Positions 1 through 8,203 of a DNA stretch of 38,973 bases are shown piece after piece. The position numbers and the translations under genes are program-made. Location of the stretch: the NCBI GenBank assembly GCA_030040655.1, contig JASHTH010000076.1:1-38973 (forward strand). Reading direction: 5' to 3'. The notes beneath the pieces are model-generated. The model saw nothing but the letters and a program-made list of their open reading frames with translations, did not search any database and had not been told where the DNA came from. How positions within the stretch are numbered: position 1 is the stretch's first letter; each line of letters begins with the position of its first letter. Source of the stretch: Acidobacteriaceae bacterium. Lineage in GTDB: Bacteria > Acidobacteriota > Terriglobia > Terriglobales > Acidobacteriaceae.

Positions 1-791
1 ATCAGCTTCAGATCGGTTGCCGCGTGTCTCAGACCGTCGCGGAATACATCCCCGCAACTCAGGAACTTGTAATTCACGAAGAATATCTTTCGATTGCGCA
101 CCGGGTCGGCTGGCGCGGGAGCAACAGCGGCTCGGGCGAACTCCTGGGGAGAAACCTTGGGCAGCGCGCTCAGTCTGCTCTGACGGCTCAGGTTCACCAG
201 CTCGATCCCGCTTCTGGAGCAGGCGTCGTAGAGCGCCTTATATTCGCGGTCAATCTGCGCGAACGTCGAGCTGAGCGCATGCCTGCCAGTCGCAGCAAAG
301 AAATGATTGTCCGTGAAATCCACACCGATCAGGCCGATCTTTCTCGCTCCGAAATGAATCGCGAGACAAATAGCGAGATAAGGCGAATTCCGCGTGTAGT
401 TGAGAGCCGCGGGGTCGGAAAAGTCGGTGCCGGCAAACCTTCCCAGACGGAAACGAACGATGTGGGGATGATGGATGCCAAGGACCAATTGAGTGAAGAT
501 GGCGCTGGCGCGGCTCTCCTCGACGAATCGAAAACGGTCTCCTTGAAACTGCTGCCTGGGATTGAGGACGACCAGGTAGTCCGGCTGGAAGAGGCGGCCG
601 ACGTCATTGACTCCAATTGTTATGTATCGTTCCGGCGCAACGATCTCCGATAAGGAGGATCCGCAGCCGCAGACAAGAATGGTTTGGCCCGCGTGATAGC
701 CGCGAAAGTCCCGAAGCTCGCGCGGAAGCTGGCGCGGCTCCCGTTGAGACTCCGATAACTCTGGATAGATCTGGGCAACAGCGCTACTCAT
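1..791 (-). CDS. MptE/DUF115 (Maf)-like protein, possibly with a glycosyltransferase-like C-terminal part; runs off the left edge of the window
   Basis: Translated by hand from ATG at 791 on the minus strand: MSSAVAQIYPELSESQREPRQLPRELRDFRGYHAGQTILVCGCGSSLSEIVAPERYITIGVNDVGRLFQPDYLVVLNPRQQF...; no stop before position 1. The GCGSSL...ITIGVND...PDYLVV pattern resembles the 6-hydroxymethylpterin pyrophosphokinase MptE-like/Maf fold. Absent from the supplied ORF track, presumably because it is open-ended. Confidence 0.6.
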   Translation of the reverse strand, partial: MSSAVAQIYPELSESQREPRQLPRELRDFRGYHAGQTILVCGCGSSLSEIVAPERYITIGVNDVGRLFQPDYLVVLNPRQQFQGDRFRFVEESRASAIFTQLVLGIHHPHIVRFRLGRFAGTDFSDPAALNYTRNSPYLAICLAIHFGARKIGLIGVDFTDNHFFAATGRHALSSTFAQIDREYKALYDACSRSGIELVNLSRQSRLSALPKVSPQEFARAAVAPAPADPVRNRKIFFVNYKFLSCGDVFRDGLRHAATDLKL

Positions 792-797
792 GACCTT

Positions 798-1850
798 TCA
801 AATGACCTTCTCGCGCCTTTCTTCCAGGTAACGTTGGGCCCTTTCGGAGTACTTATCCTTGCCGGCGCCTGCCAGTGCCCTTAAGATTCGGGCAGCTTCA
901 TCCCCGCGCTGCAATTGATCGAGCGCCACAGCCCGGTAAAACTGCGCCCTCGGATTTTCGGGGTCGCTGAGAAGCACAACTTCAAGCCGGTTCAGCGCTC
1001 CTGCTGCGTCGCCTTGGGAAATTGCGAGCACCGCCAGATCGAGTTGGGCTCCGGCATGGCCAGGCTCGATCGCGAGAACCGATTCGAGTTCGCCGATCGC
1101 GCCTTCCTGGTCGCCTCGCGTCAAGAGGACCATCGCCAGGTGATAACGAACGGAAACATTCTGCGGCGCGAGCGTCAAGGCGCGGCGAAGTGCATCCGCC
1201 GCGGAACCCAGGTCCTGCCGAAGCCAGAGCGCCACGCCTAACTGCTCCCATCCGTACGCCGAATCGGGATCGAGTTGTACTGCACGCCTGAAGATCTCCA
1301 CGGCTTCCGTCAGGCGCTGTTGTCCGGCGACGGCCAGCCCGAGAGTGAGATAAAACCGTCCCTCATGGGGAGCCGACTCCAGAGCGGTTCGAGCCGCGGC
1401 TTCGGCCTCGGTCAGTCGGCCCATCTTCAGCAGCAACCGGCTCAAGTTGTCAAAGGCGAGAAGGTTACCGGAGCTGGTTTCCACGGCGCGGCGAAGCCAC
1501 TCAACGCCGGCTTCATCGTTGCCCCGCGCCGCCTGCACGATCCCCATGTTCGCCATGGCCATGCTTTTCTGCGGATCGATTTCGAGCGCCCGCTCGTAAT
1601 GAGCAATGGCCTCATCGAACTGTCCTTCCTGCGCCAGCAGGAAACCGAGATTGTTGTGCGCAGTCGCATTTTCCGGATCCTGGTCGAGCGCCGACAGGTA
1701 CTCGGCCTTTGCTCCTTTAACGTCGCCCTCCATGTGCCGGCGCGCACCTCGATCGCTGGCATCGCGCGAGCCGGACTTGTGCGAGTCCGCCGCGGTGCTG
1801 CCGTTTGGCCGGCTCGCGCCGGTCAGAGAGAAAGTCGTTTCGCCGTGCAT
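798..1850 (-). CDS. Tetratricopeptide repeat (TPR) protein
   Basis: Consecutive TPR units such as NATAHNNLGFLLAQEGQFDEAIAHYERALEIDP and SAYGWEQLGVALWLRQDLGSAADALRRALTLAP. Confidence 0.85.
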   Translation of the reverse strand: MHGETTFSLTGASRPNGSTAADSHKSGSRDASDRGARRHMEGDVKGAKAEYLSALDQDPENATAHNNLGFLLAQEGQFDEAIAHYERALEIDPQKSMAMANMGIVQAARGNDEAGVEWLRRAVETSSGNLLAFDNLSRLLLKMGRLTEAEAAARTALESAPHEGRFYLTLGLAVAGQQRLTEAVEIFRRAVQLDPDSAYGWEQLGVALWLRQDLGSAADALRRALTLAPQNVSVRYHLAMVLLTRGDQEGAIGELESVLAIEPGHAGAQLDLAVLAISQGDAAGALNRLEVVLLSDPENPRAQFYRAVALDQLQRGDEAARILRALAGAGKDKYSERAQRYLEERREKVI

Positions 1851-1871
1851 CGCTCACCTCCAGTACATCGC

Positions 1872-4800
1872 TTACATGACCTTGTCCATGAGGCCCTTGA
1901 GAACGCTCATCGGATCGATATCGGGAACTTCAAACTGTATGTCACTCAGTGAAACGTTGAAGGGCTTGCCTTCCTCGTAATGAATGGGCAACTTCAATCC
2001 AAAACGCAAGCCAGAGCCGTACTCGACGGCAGCCAGCTCCCACCTCTTTTCCCACAGCGTTTTTGAAAACCACCCAACGCCGACTTCTACCAGTACATAG
2101 CCGGTTATGTCGAACCTAAGTTTCGGCTCGGCGTAAATTTCGGCACTCGCGTCCAGAACCAAGCCTTTCTTTGGCGTCCAATCGACATCGACTCCGGCGT
2201 GAAGCGCACCTTCAACCCCCAGCTTTCCTCCGAGCTCGATCCCGCCCTCGACGTCGGCAAGAGGGATGCCAACGTCGAGCGCCGCGTGCACGTTCATTCT
2301 CAACCCGGCGTGCGCCGGGATGTGCAGCGCCGCGTGGCCGTGCACATTGGTTTCATCCTCATGAGCCGGATTGTAAGTAACATCCACCTCCACGTCCTGT
2401 AACTGCCCCGGACCGATGCCCGCATTCAGGTCAAGTCCGCCACCGATATTCAAGGATATGCCGGGAAAGATGGGGATGGGGATTCCGATCTTGAAGATAT
2501 TCTTCTCGACCTTTTTTTCGTCAAAGATGTCGAGCACGCTGGGAAGGCCGATTTTGCCGGTAACTTCCACCTCGCCATCGGGCTTGAACTTGATGCCCGC
2601 TGTCGCCTGCAGCCAGGGCGCCAAACGGAGCGAGACGGAGCCGCTTCCATAGACGGTAATCTTATCGGCTTTGCCGGCCGGAGCGTCCCCGGGCTTGCCG
2701 CCGTCGTCGACCGGACGGTTGGTGGCGCCGGCAGTGACCGTCCCCTTGAGCATCCCTTTCTCATAACCGGCGGTTACAGTGGCGTCGAAGACGCCGTCGT
2801 CATATGTGACTAATAGCTTCGAACTAATTCCAGGTATCTTCGGCGTAGCCTCGCCGCTCGCCTTCACAACGTACTTGTCTTCCTTTTTGTTTACTTCCGC
2901 ATGGATTGAGCCGCCTTCAATCCCAGGTGTGTCTTTCTTGAGTTGCAAATCGCCGGCAATGGTCAGGCCACCTTTTGCGTCATAGTGCATGGAAAGGTCA
3001 GCCTGCTCCACGGCAGGAATGTCCGGCACGATTGAACCTTTGGCGTCGATAACCTCCTCGGCAAAAGTGGCTTGGATGTCGGCGGACTTAATTCCACGTA
3101 CTTTTCCTGTCTTAATTCCTATCCTTCCGCCGCCGCTGAATTTGCTGTCTTTATACTCGACGTGGACGTTTGCGGGATCGAACAACTGCGTGTCGAAGTC
3201 GAAGCTGCCGGCGAGCGAGAAACCGCCTTTGGTACTTCCCATGCCTTTCAGATATCCCGCGCCCACCTTTTCCACGGCAAAGTTGACCTGCCCTTCAACC
3301 CCCAGTCCTGTTTCAGTAGAGGCCGATATGGTGAGGGAAGAATCTGTGATTGACAGGGGTTTGGGAGCGGTGAGCTCTCCCGTCTTGAATGTCTTGAATA
3401 TCTTTATTTCATCGCCGCGAAGCTCAAACTCGATTCCGGCATCTTTGATAATGGGAACGTCGGGGAGGATGCGGCCGCTCGCGAAGATGCCTTCCGGCAA
3501 TATGTCGAATTCGTCGACCTGAATGGGGCTCGCGCCTTTCTTTCTTAACTTCCCGGTCACGCTCCGCACGTCTTCTCGGTTGAGATGCCCTGCGTATCGC
3601 GCACCGGGAATTCGCATGACAGGGAATTGAGTCGAGGGATAGGGTTCCCACTTCGGGTTGTCGGGCCCGATGAATAGTTCGACAGTGCCGAGCTTTTCTG
3701 ACTTCTCCGCGCCTGCGGACGTATCGAAACTGTACGTTGAGAGATTGAAGGGCTTCGGCCACTCTTTGTCCTTGCCGCTGGCGGTTCTCGGTTGCTTGTC
3801 CGTCTCATTCCAAAGAAAAGTCCGACCCAGGCCGCCGGCCGCGCTCGAAAAAATGAGCACTCTGCCTTTGCCCCCAATTTCGTCCAAACTGGAAGCTTCT
3901 ACCGGCCCCAGGTGTTCGCCTTTTTCGATTTGATCTTTCGTCCAGACGTCGGTGGAGCCGACCGAAGGCCCGCCGGCGCCTATCGCAGCTTTAAAGACTA
4001 AGTCGTAGTCGCGCTTTATTTGCTCTTTCCCAACGATTGCCGCCTTGGGGTCCGGAGGCTGATCCGACTTAGTTGCCGCAGGGTTCGCTGTCTGCACATA
4101 TTTATCGACTTTCCTGTCGATGGAATCGGCAATCATTCTTCCTGAGATCTGATTGGCAGAGCTCTCCAGCAGCTCCATGTTGGCGATTTCGTTAGCCCAT
4201 GTCTCGGCATCCCAGTTGGCGACTTGCAACTCGACAACATGATCTACATCGAAGGTCTTGGTGTCGGGCGTCTTGCTCTTGCCGCCCCAGTAAGGGGTAG
4301 TAAGTTGCACGGCAACATCCTTGATCGATCCGATCATGAACGGTTTGCCGCCGGTCCTGGTTGGCACTTTGAAGACATACTCGGTGGTATCAGGCAAACC
4401 CTTCTTCACGGGTTGCGTCTTTTCAGCGAGCTGCTTCTCGATCCCGGCCTTATCTATCTTGTCCCTCCACTTGTCTCGCTGATTCGGATTCCCTCGTTTG
4501 TAGTCCTTTTTCCGGATCAAGGGCAGATGTGCCGCATAATTCGGCTTAATGGCCTTGAACGCCGGAATGGAAAGTTCGTCGAAAGTGAGGGTCTTGGCGG
4601 CAGGATCGAGAAGGCCGGTCTTTGTGTTTCCTGTTGGGCCGCCTCCTTCCCCGGCTGTTTTCGCCGGAGCGGTCGCCGCCGCAGGCTGCGCATCTGCTCT
4701 CTGCACCAGCTGCCGGTGCACGCTGCCCGTCTGCTGCACGACGTGCGTGGCTTCGTGGGCCATCAGACGTGTGTCGGATTGCGACTCGCCGCGGCCCAGC

Positions 4801-5984
4801 CAAATGTCATTCTGGTGGGTGAAGGCGCGCGCGTTCAGCGCGTTCGCAGCCTCATGCGCACGGCTGTCGTTATGAATGCGCACGTCGCTCAGGCCGGTTC
4901 CCATGCGCGATTCGAGCGTGCCGCGGGTCGACGGGTTGAGCGGCTCGCCCGGGCCTTTGCCGGCGATGGCGTTGGCAGCGGCGTTCTGCATCGAGAGCGC
5001 GTTTGCGGCGCCTCCGCCCGCGCGGCTCGCCTGGACCGGTTCCTCGTTTTCGGGCCCATGGTCTGTCCCGGCGCGCTGCACAGGCAGCGTGCCGGGCACC
5101 TCTTCTTTTTTCTTGTCCTCAGGACGATATGATCGCTGAATCGGCGGCGCAGTAGGCCTCTCTTCTTTTTTCTTTTCCTCCGGCTTGGCCTGCTTCTGCA
5201 CGGGCGGAGTCGAAGGCTTTTCGTCCTTCTTCTTTTCTTCCGGTTTGGCCTGTTTCTGAACCGGCGCAGACCCGGCCGGCTTTTTGTCTTTCTCCTTGTC
5301 CTCCGGCTTGGCCTGCTTCTGCACGGGCGCAGTCGAAGGCTTTTCGTCCTTCTTCTTTTCTTCCGGTTTGGCCTGCTTCTGAACCGGCGCAGATCCGGCC
5401 GGCTTTTTGTCTTTCTCCTTGTCCTCCGGCTTGGCCTGCTTCTGCACGGGCGGAGTCGAAGGCTTTTCGTCCTTCTTCTTTTCTTCAGGTTTGGCCTGCT
5501 TCTGTACCGGCGCAGGAGCTGAAGGTTTTTCATCCTTCTTTTTTTCATCGGGCTTGGTCTGGCGCTGCAGTTGCGCACCGGCTGCTTTTATGTCCTTCTT
5601 CGTATCTTCCGGCTTCACTTCGCGCTGGACGGGCGTGGCAGCACGCTTCTCGTCTTCCCTTTTTCCCGCCGGCTTGGACTCGCGCTGGGCTGTCGCGCCC
5701 AGCGCAGCGGGAGCAATGGTCGTGATGCTCCCTGCCGGCACACGTCCGCCGCCGGCCACGTGCGCAGCAACCTGGTCCGCCTGGCGTTCGTAGGCGTCGT
5801 TGCTTTCTCCAATCGCGACTTTGCGCTGCACTCCGCCCAACGAAAACGGCGCTGGAGCGGGCGCCCCAAGCCAGGCCGGCGCAGGCGGCGCCGCGGCGGG
5901 CACATGCGCTGGCGTACCACCCCTGCCAGACTTTGCAGCCAGTGACCTTTCGCGAGGCTTATGAATTCTCTGTCCCTCAGCCAT
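1872..5984 (-). CDS. eCIS core (DUF4157) domain protein with Lys/Glu/Pro repeats, HNH-like motif and long beta-rich C-terminus; candidate effector/cargo
   Basis: ORF track gives 1872..6320; likely start is MAEGQRIHK at 5984 (about 1370 aa), just after the AAA+ gene. DUF4157 signature: RGTLESRMGTGLSDVRIHNDSRAHEAANALNARAFTHQNDIWLG...LMAHEATHVVQQ (HExxH = HEATH). Downstream: VDHVVELQ...NMELLESSANQISGR. Confidence 0.85.
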   Translation of the reverse strand: MAEGQRIHKPRERSLAAKSGRGGTPAHVPAAAPPAPAWLGAPAPAPFSLGGVQRKVAIGESNDAYERQADQVAAHVAGGGRVPAGSITTIAPAALGATAQRESKPAGKREDEKRAATPVQREVKPEDTKKDIKAAGAQLQRQTKPDEKKKDEKPSAPAPVQKQAKPEEKKKDEKPSTPPVQKQAKPEDKEKDKKPAGSAPVQKQAKPEEKKKDEKPSTAPVQKQAKPEDKEKDKKPAGSAPVQKQAKPEEKKKDEKPSTPPVQKQAKPEEKKKEERPTAPPIQRSYRPEDKKKEEVPGTLPVQRAGTDHGPENEEPVQASRAGGGAANALSMQNAAANAIAGKGPGEPLNPSTRGTLESRMGTGLSDVRIHNDSRAHEAANALNARAFTHQNDIWLGRGESQSDTRLMAHEATHVVQQTGSVHRQLVQRADAQPAAATAPAKTAGEGGGPTGNTKTGLLDPAAKTLTFDELSIPAFKAIKPNYAAHLPLIRKKDYKRGNPNQRDKWRDKIDKAGIEKQLAEKTQPVKKGLPDTTEYVFKVPTRTGGKPFMIGSIKDVAVQLTTPYWGGKSKTPDTKTFDVDHVVELQVANWDAETWANEIANMELLESSANQISGRMIADSIDRKVDKYVQTANPAATKSDQPPDPKAAIVGKEQIKRDYDLVFKAAIGAGGPSVGSTDVWTKDQIEKGEHLGPVEASSLDEIGGKGRVLIFSSAAGGLGRTFLWNETDKQPRTASGKDKEWPKPFNLSTYSFDTSAGAEKSEKLGTVELFIGPDNPKWEPYPSTQFPVMRIPGARYAGHLNREDVRSVTGKLRKKGASPIQVDEFDILPEGIFASGRILPDVPIIKDAGIEFELRGDEIKIFKTFKTGELTAPKPLSITDSSLTISASTETGLGVEGQVNFAVEKVGAGYLKGMGSTKGGFSLAGSFDFDTQLFDPANVHVEYKDSKFSGGGRIGIKTGKVRGIKSADIQATFAEEVIDAKGSIVPDIPAVEQADLSMHYDAKGGLTIAGDLQLKKDTPGIEGGSIHAEVNKKEDKYVVKASGEATPKIPGISSKLLVTYDDGVFDATVTAGYEKGMLKGTVTAGATNRPVDDGGKPGDAPAGKADKITVYGSGSVSLRLAPWLQATAGIKFKPDGEVEVTGKIGLPSVLDIFDEKKVEKNIFKIGIPIPIFPGISLNIGGGLDLNAGIGPGQLQDVEVDVTYNPAHEDETNVHGHAALHIPAHAGLRMNVHAALDVGIPLADVEGGIELGGKLGVEGALHAGVDVDWTPKKGLVLDASAEIYAEPKLRFDITGYVLVEVGVGWFSKTLWEKRWELAAVEYGSGLRFGLKLPIHYEEGKPFNVSLSDIQFEVPDIDPMSVLKGLMDKVM
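5090..5640 (-). repeat. Tandem in-frame repeats encoding PVQKQAKPEEKKKDEKPS-type units, including a 123-bp higher-order unit
   Basis: About 10 units of about 20 aa. A 123-bp double unit starts at 5215 and again at 5338, with only about 3 differences; the next array segment begins in phase at 5461. Confidence 0.9.
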
Positions 5985-6028
5985 ATTCGTGAGCCGTTGG
6001 CCTCGGCGCGGCCGGGCCCTCTGCGTCT

Positions 6029-8203
6029 TTACGAAATCGCGGAGAGAAACCCGGAGAGGCGCTGCTCCTGGCCGTCTCTGCTTCTCTCTTCTTCTTCGAC
6101 TGGCACCGCGGCCCCGGCCTTGCGGTATTCGGAGTGAATCGCGCTTCTCAGGTCGCCGGCAGTAATCAACCCGCGCCTCCCCTGCATTGCCAGCAATGCC
6201 GCTTGCACCGAGGCGTTGCGAATTTGTCCGCCCGCCATCTCGTGGCGCAGCGCAATCGTCTCCAACTCGCCCGTGGACACGGCATGTTGCGCCGGCAAAT
6301 GCAGCTGCCACAGCCGCCACCGTTCTTCCGCGTCCGGCAGATGGAACTTTACGATCACGTCGAGGCGCCGGCGGAACGCGCTGTCGATCGCACTGCCGAT
6401 ATTGGTGGTCACAATTACAATGCCCACATAAGTTTCAAGCCGCTGCAACAGGTAGTTGGTTTCAAGGTTCGCGTAGCGGTCGTGCGACGTTTTCACTTCG
6501 GTGCGCCGCGTCATCAGCGAGTCACCTTCGTCGAGCAGCAGAATCACGTCGAGGTCTTCCGCGCGGCTCAGCACGCGGCTCAAGTTCTTTTCCGTCTCCC
6601 CGATGTATTTGTTCATCAACGCAGCCAGATCCACGCGATAAAGGTCAAAGCCAAGTTCAGCGGCCAGAATCCTCGCTGCCAATGTCTTGCCCGTCCCGCT
6701 CGGCCCCTCGAATAAGCTACGCACGCCGCGATTGAGCCCGCCAGGCATGCCGCGGCCCATCAGCGCTGCGAGTTGCTCGCGATGACGGCAGCGCCATTCG
6801 AGTTCGCGCAGGGCGCGGTCCGTCGAGGAAGGAACGACAAGATCCGTCCACGTGCCGGCCTCTTCGAGTCTTGTGGCCAGAAACTCCAGGCGCTGGCCCA
6901 GATTGCGGGTGGCCCGGCGCACATCCGCCGAAACGATCTTCGCGCGGCCATCCATCGCGGCGTGCGCTGCAGCGACTTTCGCTGCTCGCCGGATATGGCC
7001 TCCGCTCAAGGTAAAGCTATTTGCAACCTCCTCGAGATCCTCGGCAGAGTGATCTTTGAGCTCCTGCTGCCAGTAGCGAAGGCGTTGCTCAGGCGTCTCG
7101 GGCGGCAGATCGATCGTGACCATCCGATCCGTCAACGGGCCCGCCCATCCACCATCGCGTCCCGCGGAGATCCCGACCGGCCCTTCGTATCCGCTCAGAG
7201 GCGGTATCTCCACGGTCTCTCCGCTTCCCAGGTCGAAACACAAAACCGGGATGGCGTTGATCAATGTCGCGAGTGGACCGATGAGACGACGCCGCTCGGG
7301 ATCGGATTGGATCTGCCCATCCGCTTCAAGCAATCCGCGCCCCACGGTGCGCGCAATGCTGCCCAGAATCTCGATGCGCGGGCTACCCACCAACCCACGA
7401 ATGGCCACCGTGCATGCGCGTGTGGAGCTCAAGATCGAAACCAGCTCAGAAAGACGGGCTCGCTGTTCAGGGGCAAGAATGAGATCGGGAATGGAGGCAA
7501 AATCATCGCGAGGACGATAGTGCGTTCCGGGAAGCGGTTCTGCCGATAACTGGCCGAGCAGGGCGCTCCACAGCGGCGCTGGCACGCGCAACTCCCATTC
7601 GGCCCTGGGCGCTTCGCGGTTGGCCGGCACCAGCAGACCCATTTCCATAAGCGGCCGGCAGAACTCCGCTGCGCCGGCCTCAGGCACATCGGTTCGCATC
7701 AACGCGTGGATCAATCCCAGGGTTGGCCGGCGCTGGCCCAATGGCTGTTGCAACATGGCGAACAAATCGCCGAAGTTCGAATCCTCTTCGATCATTCCGG
7801 CGAGTACAAGGCAGGTTACGCTTTCTGCGCTAAGCAGCTCGCGCCGGCGAAGCGCGCGCAGCGGAAGCCAGGCTTCGCAGCTTTCTTCCCAGCGCTCGCA
7901 CTCCGCGCGCAAAATGCCGGAGAACTGCTCGGTTTCGCATATCTGAGGAAAACGCCGGCTCAGCTCGTTCCAATACGAAGACAGGAATGGCAGGGTCTCG
8001 AAGATAGGCTTGATGGTTTTCGAGGAGGATCGCGCGCGGTCCCGCAAGTGGAAGATCAGGCGCGCGACGGCCTCGTAGAACGCAAGGCCCAAGTGTCCTC
8101 GCGCGGTCTTCGGAACATCGGAAAAGACATTGAGGCCGTCGTTCAATGTGCTCAATCTCACCGAAAATGAAATTTGACGACGCGGCCCAACGCCGGCACC
8201 CAT
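6029..8203 (-). CDS. AAA+ ATPase, Afp15/Pvc15-like, with a degenerate first and an intact second ATPase module
   Basis: Second module has Walker A GPSGTGKT, Walker B VILLLDEGD and a RRR region near RRRLDVIVKF; position at the end of the structural genes and next to the DUF4157 gene matches eCIS architecture. Start codon uncertain (46-nt overlap with the upstream ORF). Confidence 0.85.
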   Translation of the reverse strand: MGAGVGPRRQISFSVRLSTLNDGLNVFSDVPKTARGHLGLAFYEAVARLIFHLRDRARSSSKTIKPIFETLPFLSSYWNELSRRFPQICETEQFSGILRAECERWEESCEAWLPLRALRRRELLSAESVTCLVLAGMIEEDSNFGDLFAMLQQPLGQRRPTLGLIHALMRTDVPEAGAAEFCRPLMEMGLLVPANREAPRAEWELRVPAPLWSALLGQLSAEPLPGTHYRPRDDFASIPDLILAPEQRARLSELVSILSSTRACTVAIRGLVGSPRIEILGSIARTVGRGLLEADGQIQSDPERRRLIGPLATLINAIPVLCFDLGSGETVEIPPLSGYEGPVGISAGRDGGWAGPLTDRMVTIDLPPETPEQRLRYWQQELKDHSAEDLEEVANSFTLSGGHIRRAAKVAAAHAAMDGRAKIVSADVRRATRNLGQRLEFLATRLEEAGTWTDLVVPSSTDRALRELEWRCRHREQLAALMGRGMPGGLNRGVRSLFEGPSGTGKTLAARILAAELGFDLYRVDLAALMNKYIGETEKNLSRVLSRAEDLDVILLLDEGDSLMTRRTEVKTSHDRYANLETNYLLQRLETYVGIVIVTTNIGSAIDSAFRRRLDVIVKFHLPDAEERWRLWQLHLPAQHAVSTGELETIALRHEMAGGQIRNASVQAALLAMQGRRGLITAGDLRSAIHSEYRKAGAAVPVEEEERSRDGQEQRLSGFLSAIS

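Noticed and set aside
4889-5578. 229-aa Arg/Lys-rich minus-strand ORF with striking repeats (RSRPNRKKRRRTKSLRLRPC)
   Set aside because: Alternate-frame reading of the repeat region of the DUF4157 gene; the periodicity comes from the DNA repeat.
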